From Gimesia aquarii (GTDB lineage: Bacteria > Planctomycetota > Planctomycetia > Planctomycetales > Planctomycetaceae), in assembly GCF_007748195.1 (NCBI RefSeq), contig NZ_CP037920.1, positions 6,167,800 through 6,231,799 of the forward strand: a stretch of 64,000 nucleotides of DNA, written 5' to 3'. The translations under genes and the position numbers were made by a program. A model generated the notes under the pieces. The model did not search any database. It saw only the letters and a program-made list of their open reading frames with translations, and had not been told where the DNA came from. Position 1 is the stretch's first letter. Each line of letters begins with the position of its first letter. Shown here piece after piece: positions 1-8,857 of this stretch.

Positions 1-70
1 CTAAAATAGAGCAATCGAGCAGGAACGACATTAAAGCCTGCCATATTTGACTTCAGAAAGTTCTTTTGAA

Positions 71-334
71 ATGATCCGATTCAATCTCACTTTAGTTTCT
101 CTTATTGCTCTGTTTAGTTCTTCACAGCTCTATGCCCATCCCGGACATGGAAATGAAGTCGCCAATAATCCCCATGGGCTTCTGCATTATCTGACCGAAC
201 CGGTTCACTTTATGCCGGTTGCTGCAATAGGAGTGATCGTTCTCCTGTTCGTGACAGGGAGAAAATTTCTACAACGTTTTCGCAATCGTCAACAGGCAGT
301 GATCATTTCCCGCGAAATCGAAAAAGAGAAGTAA
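71..334 (+). CDS. Small exported membrane-anchored protein with HPGHG N-terminus
   Basis: This 87-residue protein has a hydrophobic signal segment ending near Ala-His (LYAHPGHG), a short polar region, one further membrane helix around residues 47-63 (AAIGVIVLLFV) and a basic-acidic tail. The mature N-terminus AHPGHG resembles the start of HupE/UreJ-type metal-permease proteins, but the protein is too short to be one. I chose ATG at 71, with AGAAAG about ten bases upstream, over an in-frame TTG at 47 because it gives a normal signal peptide. A histidine-rich mature end could bind metal, but that is inference. The upstream neighbour is outside the window. It converges with the hydrolase gene ending at 340. 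Function unknown. Confidence 0.6.
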   Translation: MIRFNLTLVSLIALFSSSQLYAHPGHGNEVANNPHGLLHYLTEPVHFMPVAAIGVIVLLFVTGRKFLQRFRNRQQAVIISREIEKEK

Positions 335-339
335 TTGAT

Positions 340-2817
340 TCAATTGATTTCGGCAGCTTCCTCAGCACGTTGAAGATAAGTGCGAATCGCCCGTTGATAT
401 GTTTGCTCTGCTTCACCTCTTTCATGTTCGGCAATTTTTTTATGCCGATTTTTCCACAGCAGCTTGATGGATTCTGCACACCATAGCGCGCTCTCGCGCG
501 AGGCACGAATGGGACGTTCTTTCACAATAACATTCACCGGGTTGGTATGCAGTTGAGGAAATTGCCGTAATGCAATCCAACTGCTTTGTGTTACAGGAAC
601 AGTGAATTTGAGTTGATGAATTTGTCCATCAGCGGGAACAGATTTTTTGGTCACGACTTCGCCATTGCAAACAATCTCTACCAATCTTTGTCCCCCCGTT
701 ACATAATCGGAATTTCGTGGTGCATGCAAGATACGCGTATCTCCCTGTGCGCGGCGACCCTCGGGGGGATTTAATAATCCGTAGGCAACTGCTTTAGGAG
801 TCTCTGGAGCAAAAGAAACTGTTGCATTGATTTCTACTGTTGCCGGCACTTGAAGTGCGACATCTTCAAAACCCGGGGACTGACCATTCACCTGAAAATT
901 CAAAGCATGAGCAAAACCATCGGACACATATGAACGTCCCTGTTTGATTCCCAGGCACCATTGGCTGAAATCAATTTCGTCTATCTCTCCCAATTGTACG
1001 TAAACTCTCCCCTGCCCCACGCGACGACTACTCATACAAGGAAAATCCGTTTCACCACTGACTTTGAGCGGATAGCCGCAGTTTAATATATGGTACCATG
1101 TGTTCCATTCTGGAATACGTTCCGTATCCATCGCGCTGACAAAGTCACAAACGCCTTCCGCAGTGCTCACACAAATTTCCATGGCACCACCTCCATTCAT
1201 CTCCGGTACTGCCAGATTCGGCAATTCATCAGCCGCCTGTTCCAAAGCAATCGTTAATTCTTGCACATTCAATTCAGCGTTCTTATCTTTATCAATATTA
1301 GTGAATGGCTTAGGCAGTAGCCCCTTCGCTGCTTCAGTGGAATTCAACGTTTGCGACTGGTTTTGATCAAGATTCTGTATCAGTCTCTGTGCTGCCTGCG
1401 GCGGGTTGACTCGCAGAGCGGAATGCGGAAAGCCGGTTACGCCACCTTGTTCCTGACACCAGCGCATGACAGGTACTGTCCAGCTTGGCCAACCCTTGGT
1501 TGTCCCCAACGTGCCTGGATAGGTTTGATTCTGTAAGTTGAGTAAACAAACATGTCCCAATGCAGCTGAACCAAAACCACTGATTTCCAAATCATATTTC
1601 AATAAAGTCAGCGGCTCGCTCACACGATCGGCGGTAGAACCAAAGAACTGTCGCTGTGCCTCAAAACAAGGTCCCCAGGTTAATACGCATCCTACATTCA
1701 AACCCTCACCCTTGACCTGGTTGAACATATCGCGAGGAGTGACTCCTTTCGTCGGATTATCATAGTGCGCACAACCGGCTGCGTGGATATGGTGATCTCC
1801 AGAGTAAAATCCGAATTTGCGAGGATTAACCCAACGCTTCAATTGAACCTCAATTGTCTGAGGAGCATCTTTTGATACAGTCACTTTTTTGGTCAATCTC
1901 TGATATTCCGGCCCTCGGCTAAATTCCAGATCTAAAACTCCTGAAGGGAGCAAAACGGTGTCGCCGTCTTGTCGATAGATTTGTGGTTGAAAAAAGAAAT
2001 CGGGAGCCAGCCGCTTTGCCTGTAAAGGATAAACTCGTCCTTGTGAATCGCGAAACTCCAGCCGTGCTGCCGAGGGTTGACCGTCATAATCTTTGATCGA
2101 AAGTTTCACGGGCACAGCTGGTTGAACATGAAACAAAACAGGTACCTCTCCGCGAAAGCCAATATCCTGAGTTCCCGCACCCACATCGAACCCCAAAGTC
2201 GCTTCCCGTTTACCAGATTCGTGGCAATAAATTAAAGCGATCGCATATTCCACCTCGAGACCACTTAACTTGACTGTCATAGGGCTCGCCTGAAACATTT
2301 CCACTTCCAGAAAACGATCCTTTTTGCTGTTAATATTTTGATTCCGATTTAATTCGGTTTGTGCCTGCCGCTTCAAACTGTTTAATGCGGCTCCCGAATA
2401 GACGGGACCTGCTTGAGGACTGGAAATCTGTAACTGGCGAGTGACAGTGCTGTGGTTAATGATCTTGATAATAAAAGGCGTGAACCCTCCCTGCTGTAGA
2501 TTTGCCTGCGCGGGTCCTCGGGCTACTTTAGTGCGTACTTCGGGATTCAAAGAAACAATACAAAGAACCTCTAAATCAAGTAATTGCTGAATTGCCTTGG
2601 AATCGCGTTGCTCACAAGCGGATATCAGTTTTTGAGTCAACGGTTTGGAAAGTGGTGAACCCAAATAATTCAATGCATTGATGAGCCGTTTCACATTGGC
2701 CCCAAGTGGCTGCCCTTCCACTTCTTCAAAAACAGCCTGTTGTTGAGCCGCCCAGAGTATATGACAGGGGACCAGAGTTAATACAAGGCAGAATGAAATT
2801 CGACAAATAAAAGCCAT
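340..2817 (-). CDS. Secreted CehA/McbA-family metallohydrolase (PHP fold) with EF-hand loops
   Basis: This 825-residue protein has a signal peptide (ends near LWAAQQ). Residues 1-330 form beta-rich domains. From about residue 345 there is a PHP-type metallohydrolase region with the metal-binding motif SGDHHIHAAGC and later TWGP, GFPHSALR and SGETDFPCM segments, typical of the CehA/McbA family. That family includes carbaryl hydrolase and many uncharacterised planctomycete proteins. Between about residues 478 and 520 lie two canonical 12-residue EF-hand loops (DQNQSQTLNSTE and DKDKNAELNVQE). The C-terminus is helical and charged. RBS AAAGGTG precedes ATG 2817. It lies 62 bases downstream of the epimerase gene on the same strand and could be co-transcribed with it. 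The substrate cannot be told from sequence. Confidence 0.8.
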   Translation of the reverse strand: MAFICRISFCLVLTLVPCHILWAAQQQAVFEEVEGQPLGANVKRLINALNYLGSPLSKPLTQKLISACEQRDSKAIQQLLDLEVLCIVSLNPEVRTKVARGPAQANLQQGGFTPFIIKIINHSTVTRQLQISSPQAGPVYSGAALNSLKRQAQTELNRNQNINSKKDRFLEVEMFQASPMTVKLSGLEVEYAIALIYCHESGKREATLGFDVGAGTQDIGFRGEVPVLFHVQPAVPVKLSIKDYDGQPSAARLEFRDSQGRVYPLQAKRLAPDFFFQPQIYRQDGDTVLLPSGVLDLEFSRGPEYQRLTKKVTVSKDAPQTIEVQLKRWVNPRKFGFYSGDHHIHAAGCAHYDNPTKGVTPRDMFNQVKGEGLNVGCVLTWGPCFEAQRQFFGSTADRVSEPLTLLKYDLEISGFGSAALGHVCLLNLQNQTYPGTLGTTKGWPSWTVPVMRWCQEQGGVTGFPHSALRVNPPQAAQRLIQNLDQNQSQTLNSTEAAKGLLPKPFTNIDKDKNAELNVQELTIALEQAADELPNLAVPEMNGGGAMEICVSTAEGVCDFVSAMDTERIPEWNTWYHILNCGYPLKVSGETDFPCMSSRRVGQGRVYVQLGEIDEIDFSQWCLGIKQGRSYVSDGFAHALNFQVNGQSPGFEDVALQVPATVEINATVSFAPETPKAVAYGLLNPPEGRRAQGDTRILHAPRNSDYVTGGQRLVEIVCNGEVVTKKSVPADGQIHQLKFTVPVTQSSWIALRQFPQLHTNPVNVIVKERPIRASRESALWCAESIKLLWKNRHKKIAEHERGEAEQTYQRAIRTYLQRAEEAAEIN

Positions 2818-2879
2818 TCGCTACACCTTTGGTTCAGTTTTCGAACAACCATTCAGAATTGCTATTTAGTTTCAGATAA

Positions 2880-4049
2880 CTATTCGACTGAAAATTTATG
2901 AACTGTCGTCTGCTCGTAGACTTTTCCGGGTTTAAGAATCGTGTTCGGAAATTCCGGTTGATTTGGCGAGTTAGGAAAATGCTGTGTCTCCAGGCAGAAC
3001 CCACCATGTTTCTGATGCCCACCACTGGCTTCGGTTCCATCCAGGAAATTTCCTGTATAAAATTGAACGCCGGGTTCGGTAGTAAAAATTTCCATGACTC
3101 TGCCAGATTGTGGATCTTTGACCCGCGCACAGAAGGCAGGCTGTTTTTCTGATGGATTGATCACCCAGCAATGATCATATCCCCCTTCCACCTGCTCGAT
3201 ACGTTCGCCAATTTTGTGTGCTGTGGTAAAGTCCATCGGGGTGTCTTTCACAATTGCCAGCTCTCCTGTAGGAATAGCAACCTCTGAAACGGGGAGATAG
3301 CGATTGCAATTCAAAACCAGTTCATGATCCAGAATATTCTCTTTCCCGGCCAGATTCCAATAACAATGGTTTGTAACATTTATCGGCGTTGCCTGATCAC
3401 TGGTCGCCGTATAATCGATTTTGAATTCATTCTCATTATTGAGGGAGTAAACCACTTTTAATGTCAGTTTTCCCGGATACCCTTCCTCACCGTCTGGACT
3501 CACATAACTTAAACGTACTCCAACTTCATCAGGATCGGAAAAACTCTCAGCAGCCCACACTTTCTTATCGAAACCCTGTTCGCCTCCATGCAAATGACTG
3601 GGAGGATTATTCTGGGCGAGCTGATACTCTTTTCCATCCAGAGTAAATTTTCCCTCAGCGATTCGATTCGCATATCGACCACAAATCGCACCGAAATAAG
3701 GTCCCTTTTTTTCATACTCTGCTAAAGTATTAAATCCAAGGGTCACGTTTTCAGTCTTTCCCTCACGATCCGGTACGTAAACGGCGGTAACAATTGCGCC
3801 GTAGTTGATGATATTAACGCTCACACCTTTCTCATTTGAAAGTAGAAACTGAGTAATCTCCTGGCCATCAGCAGTCGTACCATACGGTTCGCTTTGAACA
3901 GCCAATTGAAATTCACTTTCTGTATTCATCTCAGTATCCTTCTCTGGAGCAGGCTCGATAGACTTTGTAGATTGCGGTTGTTCCTGTGAACAACCAGCGA
4001 ACACGATTAATAGACCCAACAAACAAGTACATCGTTTCCAGCGATTCAT
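2880..4049 (-). CDS. galM: Aldose 1-epimerase (mutarotase), lipoprotein
   Basis: Mutarotase interconverts alpha and beta anomers of aldoses such as galactose and glucose. The protein is 389 residues: a lipoprotein signal with lipobox IVFAGC, a short acidic linker, then the full GalM domain. Signature segments are GRYANRIAEGKF, SHLHGGEQGFDK, the catalytic-His segment NHCYWNLAG (about residue 224) and the catalytic-Glu segment CLETQHFPNSPN (about residue 355). ATG 4049 is preceded by AGAGGA at good spacing, and an overlapping TTG three bases earlier is less likely. Lipidation places it outside the cytoplasm, which fits breakdown of external sugars. The CehA/McbA hydrolase gene follows. Confidence 0.92.
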   Translation of the reverse strand: MNRWKRCTCLLGLLIVFAGCSQEQPQSTKSIEPAPEKDTEMNTESEFQLAVQSEPYGTTADGQEITQFLLSNEKGVSVNIINYGAIVTAVYVPDREGKTENVTLGFNTLAEYEKKGPYFGAICGRYANRIAEGKFTLDGKEYQLAQNNPPSHLHGGEQGFDKKVWAAESFSDPDEVGVRLSYVSPDGEEGYPGKLTLKVVYSLNNENEFKIDYTATSDQATPINVTNHCYWNLAGKENILDHELVLNCNRYLPVSEVAIPTGELAIVKDTPMDFTTAHKIGERIEQVEGGYDHCWVINPSEKQPAFCARVKDPQSGRVMEIFTTEPGVQFYTGNFLDGTEASGGHQKHGGFCLETQHFPNSPNQPEFPNTILKPGKVYEQTTVHKFSVE

Positions 4050-4688
4050 CAAAGTATCCTCTTCTTGAAAGCCAGTGCCATTGATAGACTCAAACCTCGA
4101 CCTGCATCAAACCAGAATAACAAATCCCACAACAAATGTAATCCAGAAACAAAATTTGAATTAATAAGCCATCTATCGTCGAAAACATTACATTTTCAAT
4201 ACGGTACGTTTTTTTCAAATGCGAACAGCAATCCCTCATTCTGATGAATTCAAGTCCGTTCATCAAAGCGCACACCTCTGGGTTTACTCGGCATGGAAAC
4301 CGAACGCATTCCCCCGCCATTTGTGGCAATTGACTTTAATTACATAACTGATTTCGCAATTTGGACTTCAAAAGTCAAATTGTCATAGCTATGTTGGCCA
4401 CATCTATCTCAAGCATTCATATGGACACTATCAATTCTTTAAAATTTGAAGATTATGGACTAATATTTGATTTAAACAAATATATGCTAATCACTTAAGA
4501 GAATATTAAAATGACGCCCAAAACTACGTCAAAACCAATGTTTTACTAGCTATAATTGAGGGTAGGTGAATCAAAGAAGCAGAAATTTTAGTTGAGACAT
4601 CAAAAATTTCAGCAATTTTCCATCATTTCTCCTCTCTTTTGCGTAATGAAAATATAGCGTGTCATTAACGCGGAGAGGGGAGGTAGAC
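4050..4688. other. Intergenic region between divergent galM and ECF sigma genes
   Basis: About 640 AT-rich bases hold the divergent promoters of the epimerase (minus) and the sigma factor (plus). Short open frames here lack a plausible RBS and family features. The one notable element is the inverted repeat at 4463-4483, described separately. The strong purine-rich RBS of the sigma gene lies at about 4670-4685. Confidence 0.5.
4463..4483. promoter_or_regulatory. AT-rich inverted repeat upstream of ECF sigma gene
   Basis: ATATTTG and CAAATAT form a perfect 7-base inverted repeat around the 7-base spacer ATTTAAA, about 205 bases upstream of the sigma ATG. It could be an operator for a dimeric regulator. 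Such repeats also arise by chance in AT-rich DNA, so this is only a candidate. Confidence 0.25.
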
Positions 4689-5321
4689 ATGCAGTTGAAA
4701 ATGGTCGATAAAAAAATAGAGGAAAAAGAATCTCTATCATCTGGCGGCGTAACCAGTGACGCACGTTTGGTAGAGGCAGCTCGCAAGGGTGATGACAGTG
4801 CATTCGGTGAGTTAGTCCTTCGCTATGAGAGACGACTTATTCGTGTGATCATTCAGTTTGTCAAAAGCCCGGAGTTAGCTGAAGATCTGGCGCAGGATAC
4901 TTTCCTGAAAAGCTACGAGCGGCTTGATCAATTCGATACATCCAGACGGTTCGGCCCCTGGTTATTTCGAATTGGGGTCAATCATGCGTTAGATTATCTT
5001 CGTAAACAAAAAAGAAGAGGTTGGTGGTTATTGTTTAGTGATAGCCCCTCCGATTCTCCCTTTGACCCGGCTGTTCCGGATCCGAGGGCCAAAATTGATA
5101 TTAATCAAGAAGTGCAAGCCATTCTGGAAGAGATTCCTGAAAAGTACCGAACTGTGCTTGTGCTTCGAGATCTGGAAAACTTTTCTACTTCTGAAATAGC
5201 CGCCATTCTGGATCGAAAAGAAGCTACAATTCGCTGGCGACTGGCTGAAGCAAGAAATCGTTTCCAAAAACTATGGTCTAGCCGACAAAATGTTGATACC
5301 TCCATGTCGAGCAAGGAATAA
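4689..5321 (+). CDS. ECF-type RNA polymerase sigma factor
   Basis: This is a 210-residue sigma-70 family protein with region 2 (DLAQDTFLKSYERLDQF, then FGPWLFRIGVNHALDYLRK) and region 4 (IPEKYRTVLVLRDLENFSTSEIAAIL followed by a recognition helix with EATIRWRLAEARNRF). Regions 1.1 and 3 are absent, as expected for the ECF group. ATG 4689 follows a very strong purine-rich RBS (GGAGAGGGGAGG), so I prefer it to an upstream GTG at 4659. The next gene, six bases after the stop, encodes a zinc-finger membrane protein that is probably its anti-sigma factor. The stimulus is unknown. Confidence 0.93.
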   Translation: MQLKMVDKKIEEKESLSSGGVTSDARLVEAARKGDDSAFGELVLRYERRLIRVIIQFVKSPELAEDLAQDTFLKSYERLDQFDTSRRFGPWLFRIGVNHALDYLRKQKRRGWWLLFSDSPSDSPFDPAVPDPRAKIDINQEVQAILEEIPEKYRTVLVLRDLENFSTSEIAAILDRKEATIRWRLAEARNRFQKLWSSRQNVDTSMSSKE

Positions 5322-5327
5322 AGAGAC

Positions 5328-5891
5328 ATGTACTGCGCACAATGCAATGGTTTGAAATCACGGGTCGCCCTCGCAGTTGGTAACGACTTATCTGGTTCAG
5401 AACTTGAACTTTTAGAAAAACAACTCAAGAACTGTGATCAATGCCGCTCTCAATACGAAGAGTTGCAAAAAAGCTATGACGCACTTCAGAAACAGTTGGA
5501 CAGTGCACCTGTGCCTTCCTTACAAGACAGTGTCTGGCCTAAAGTCTCAGCTAAGATTGCTGCACAACGCCGAAAAAATCGTCCTACCCGGTTCAACTTC
5601 TTGTTGCCTACCTTGACGACGGTTGCCTGCTGTCTGGCTTTGCTTCTGGTGACAAATTCGCCTAACCCTGTACAACAAACTTTCCCTACTCCAACGAAAT
5701 CTTATCATCCCGTTTTCATCGGTGATCAGAATCTGAGTCCCGTCGATAATGTGATTCGTAAATTTCCGGAAAGACAGTGGGGATTACCTGAAACATCACC
5801 CGCAATCGACACGAATCCTTACGGATATAATCTGCCTCGTTTAAGGCACGATTCAACAAATTTGAACGACTTACATTCCATTAAATTTTAA
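5328..5891 (+). CDS. Putative membrane anti-sigma factor (zinc-finger type)
   Basis: This 187-residue protein begins with a cysteine-rich cytoplasmic domain (CAQC near the start, then CDQC around residue 36), helical EELQKSYDALQKQL, one transmembrane helix around residues 89-108 (LPTLTTVACCLALLLVT) and a periplasmic tail of about 80 residues. This is the architecture of zf-HC2/ZAS anti-sigma factors, although the canonical HxxxCxxC order is not obvious. It lies six bases after the sigma gene and both precede one strong terminator, so they form a two-gene operon. Its role in holding the sigma factor at the membrane is inferred from architecture and position. Confidence 0.72.
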   Translation: MYCAQCNGLKSRVALAVGNDLSGSELELLEKQLKNCDQCRSQYEELQKSYDALQKQLDSAPVPSLQDSVWPKVSAKIAAQRRKNRPTRFNFLLPTLTTVACCLALLLVTNSPNPVQQTFPTPTKSYHPVFIGDQNLSPVDNVIRKFPERQWGLPETSPAIDTNPYGYNLPRLRHDSTNLNDLHSIKF

Positions 5892-5913
5892 GATAGCTGT
5901 ATCTTTCCAAACT

Positions 5914-5944
5914 AAGGCTGGTCAATCGACCAGCCTTTTTTTTA
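5914..5944 (+). terminator. Rho-independent terminator of the sigma/anti-sigma operon
   Basis: A perfect 10-bp stem (AAGGCTGGTC paired with GACCAGCCTT) with a 4-base AATC loop is followed by a run of T, 22 bases after the anti-sigma stop codon. Confidence 0.93.
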
Positions 5945-6018
5945 TGATGATGAGCAGTAGAGCGCCTTTCACCACCAACCTGATGTAAATCATGTGACAC
6001 GGGAATGTATAACTACTC

Positions 6019-6951
6019 ATGTCGATTACCATCTCTTTAGCAACCAAAGCCGAACAATCAGAGGCTTCGGCTTTTATCTTTGCGGACGCAGCAGAAGCTG
6101 AGCGAGAGTCACAGACTCAGGATTTCATGAAATCGATTTCTTCAGGAGAAATCGATAAAACTCAAATTCTGATCGCGAGAGATTCAGGTGCGCTGATTGG
6201 AGTAGGAGTTCTGATATTCACAGATTTAACAACGGCATTCTTATGGCCTCCTTTTACGCAGCGTGACGACTGTGCAGAAGCAATTCTACAGGAAATGGCT
6301 ACACGTATCGACCAATCCGAAGCCAGTATCGGTCAATCCTTGCTGGAACCAGGACAGATGAATCATCGACGGATGCTGAGCCGTAATGGATTTCCTCATT
6401 TAACCAACCTGATGTTCATGAGACATCCTCTGACCAAACTGAGTCAAGCCACTTTAAATGATGAGCATTTGCTGTGGATCAAATTTGATGAACACAAAAA
6501 CCGCAAACGATTCCTGGATTTGCTGGAGCTAACACATCAGTCTTCTCATGATTGCCCCGCACTGAATCAATCTCGAACTGCTGAAGAATCATTAGAATCT
6601 CACCGGAGTTCAGGAGATTCTGACCAGAATCACTGGTATCTGTGTCATCGAAACGGAGTCGATCTAGGCGTACTACTGATGACTGAACACAAAAAAGATA
6701 ATGTCTGGGAAGTCGTCTACATGGGAGTGGCTCCAGAATATCGGGGAAATGGGTACGGTGCTACTTTGATTCAACATGGATTACTGGAAGCCCAGACCCA
6801 CAGCCAGACGGCTGTCATACTAGCCGTTGATTACAAAAATTCCTATGCGATAAAGATTTATGAAGAATTGGGATTTGTGAGTCAATACACTTTGAGTGTT
6901 CATGCGCGGATCTGTTCTCGTTTTCCCGAAAAAAAAACAACAAATCAATAA
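6019..6951 (+). CDS. GNAT-family N-acetyltransferase
   Basis: The protein has 310 residues. The C-terminal half (about 200-300) is a GNAT domain with the acetyl-CoA pyrophosphate-binding segment VAPEYRGNGYGATLI and the downstream NSYAIKIYEELGF motif. The N-terminal half (LATKAEQSEASAF, IARDSGALIGVGVL) looks like a degenerate second GNAT fold, as in tandem-GNAT proteins such as MshD, but it lacks the CoA-loop motif. The substrate is unknown. The gene is single, lying between the sigma operon terminator and dnaA. Confidence 0.8.
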   Translation: MSITISLATKAEQSEASAFIFADAAEAERESQTQDFMKSISSGEIDKTQILIARDSGALIGVGVLIFTDLTTAFLWPPFTQRDDCAEAILQEMATRIDQSEASIGQSLLEPGQMNHRRMLSRNGFPHLTNLMFMRHPLTKLSQATLNDEHLLWIKFDEHKNRKRFLDLLELTHQSSHDCPALNQSRTAEESLESHRSSGDSDQNHWYLCHRNGVDLGVLLMTEHKKDNVWEVVYMGVAPEYRGNGYGATLIQHGLLEAQTHSQTAVILAVDYKNSYAIKIYEELGFVSQYTLSVHARICSRFPEKKTTNQ

Positions 6952-7078
6952 ACAGGTTTTGAACAAACAAGCGTTCTCTTTCTGTGAATTTTTTTCTGCG
7001 AAATTTGTCATTTTCTACTGGTAAAACAGCTTTTGATTTCGGTCTCAAAAATCTGAAGAAAATCCTCTCCGTTTCTGT

Positions 7079-7106
7079 TTGACTCTTTGTTAAATCAAGC
7101 TAGTAT
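7079..7106 (+). promoter_or_regulatory. Candidate sigma-70-like promoter for dnaA
   Basis: TTGACT and TAGTAT are separated by 16 bases, about 195 bases upstream of the dnaA ATG in a 350-base gene-free stretch. The match to the housekeeping consensus is good, but planctomycete promoters are poorly defined. I saw no close match to the DnaA box (TTATNCACA) in this leader. Confidence 0.3.
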
Positions 7107-7300
7107 CAGAAGCACTGAATGAGTTAACGCAGCGGGCTGGAAGACAATTGCCTGAAGATCTTCCTGATGCTGTTCACAATGGAGCTTTTTAGCGCATCAT
7201 TTCCCTATAAATTTCACGACTATGATTTTTACAGAAGAGCAGGATTTCGCTTTTCTTGTGTTATAGCAAGGGGATTGTGCGCGCAAGGGGAGGGTGCAAG

Positions 7301-8830
7301 ATGCAACCCAAGTCTTTGGCAGTGGAGGGTACGCTTTGTGGGTCAACACAAAAGCAACCAACGGAAGCCAAGCTGGGGCCTGTAAATACCGAAACAAGTG
7401 AGCAATCGATTACGCAATTGCTCGCGCAGCAGGTCGGTGAACGCAGCTTCCAGAACTGGTTTGCAGGAAAAGTCAGCTTCAAAATAGAAGGCAATCTTCT
7501 CACCATAGGCGTTGCCAGTCCATTTTTGCTGAGCTGGATGCAAAAAAAGTTTTCTTCCCAAATCTACGCGACGGCTCTTGCCTGTATTGGTCCCTCAGCG
7601 GAATATCGGTTTGAAGTGAATCCTGATCTGGTTCAAGTTTCAAATAACAAAACCTCAAATATAGAGCCAACTCACTCGACTACTGTAACTTTAGAAACAA
7701 ATCCCTCTTCTTCGAGTTCAAAAAAGACATCAGGCGCGCACAAACGAAGTGATCAGAAGAAATTAAAAAAAGAAACATCGCGTTACAAAGGCAGGCTCTT
7801 TTCGAACCTTTCAACATTTGTAACTGGCAAGTCAAACCAACTGGCGTATACGGCAACGCTTCAAGCCAGCGATCAGCCGGGAGTGCTTTACAACCCACTC
7901 TTTATTCACGGTGGAGTCGGTGTAGGTAAAACTCACCTTTTAGAAGGATTCTATCGCAAAGTCCGACAACTCTATCCTTCATTGCAAGTCGTTTTTCTTA
8001 CAGCAGAATCATTCGGAAACTACTTCTCGAAAGCATTACAAGAAAGGTCTGTTCCCAGTTTTCGTCAGCGATTCCGAAATGTTGATGTGCTCATCATCGA
8101 TGATGTTGATTTTTTTGAATCCAAACGGATCTTTCAGGAAGAGCTCTTACACACGATCAAGCATTTGGAAAGCCATGGCCGACAACTCGTTTTTTCGTCA
8201 GACAGACACCCACGCCTGCTAACGAAAATGAGTGAGGAACTTACGACTCGGTTTCTCTCAGGACTAGTCTGTCGTGTGGAATCACCTGAAATCGAGTTGA
8301 GACTCGAGATTACCCGGCAACGCGCTTTGAAATTAAAGACTCCTATCACAAAGGGGGCTTTGGAATATGTTTCCAGACGATTTACCAATAATGTCCGGGA
8401 ACTGGAAGGCGCCATGAACTGTCTGCAAACGTATCACGTCATGACGAAGCAGAAAATCACGACTTCAATGGCACGTCAGATTCTGGCTGATCTGGAACGT
8501 GATTGTATCCGAATTGTCAAACTTGACGATATTAAACAAATCGTATGCTCTACCTTCGGCATCTCTGAAGCAGATTTGAAATCATCTCGCAGAGCCAGGA
8601 ATATCAGCCAACCTCGAATGCTGGCTATGTTTCTTGGAAGAAAATTAACGCAAGCGGCATATAGTGAAATTGGAGAGTTCTTTGGAGGCCGTAATCACAG
8701 CACTGTGATGTTCGCAGAAAAACAGGTCAGAAAATGGCTTGAAAATCGATCTTCGATTCAAGTTGCCTTACAAGAATGGCCTATGGAAGAAATCATCGAA
8801 TCTCTCGAACAACAGCTCTTAGCCAGTTAA
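7301..8830 (+). CDS. dnaA: Chromosomal replication initiator protein DnaA
   Basis: DnaA is the AAA+ ATPase that binds and opens oriC. The protein has 509 residues: domain I (SFQNWFAGKVSF...SPFLLSWMQKKF), a long Ser/Lys-rich linker (about 110-160), then the AAA+ domain with Walker A GGVGVGKTHL (about residue 204), Walker B VLIIDDVDFF (about 264), sensor 1 LVFSSDRHP, arginine finger LTTRFLSGL and sensor 2 NNVRELEGAM. The C-terminal DNA-binding domain carries the signature GGRNHSTVMFA. ATG 7301 follows AGGGGAGGG, so the longer TTG reading at 7256 is rejected. It is not next to dnaN, recF or gyrB and ends convergently 27 bases from the TPR gene. It may be one of two dnaA paralogues, as seen in some planctomycetes. 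Confidence 0.9.
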   Translation: MQPKSLAVEGTLCGSTQKQPTEAKLGPVNTETSEQSITQLLAQQVGERSFQNWFAGKVSFKIEGNLLTIGVASPFLLSWMQKKFSSQIYATALACIGPSAEYRFEVNPDLVQVSNNKTSNIEPTHSTTVTLETNPSSSSSKKTSGAHKRSDQKKLKKETSRYKGRLFSNLSTFVTGKSNQLAYTATLQASDQPGVLYNPLFIHGGVGVGKTHLLEGFYRKVRQLYPSLQVVFLTAESFGNYFSKALQERSVPSFRQRFRNVDVLIIDDVDFFESKRIFQEELLHTIKHLESHGRQLVFSSDRHPRLLTKMSEELTTRFLSGLVCRVESPEIELRLEITRQRALKLKTPITKGALEYVSRRFTNNVRELEGAMNCLQTYHVMTKQKITTSMARQILADLERDCIRIVKLDDIKQIVCSTFGISEADLKSSRRARNISQPRMLAMFLGRKLTQAAYSEIGEFFGGRNHSTVMFAEKQVRKWLENRSSIQVALQEWPMEEIIESLEQQLLAS

Positions 8831-8857
8831 GTTCCTCAACCTGGTCGTGAGCTCTGA

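Noticed and set aside
4090-4329. Minus-strand 79-residue frame upstream of galM
   Set aside because: No RBS, cysteine-rich random-looking translation and AT-rich non-coding surroundings.
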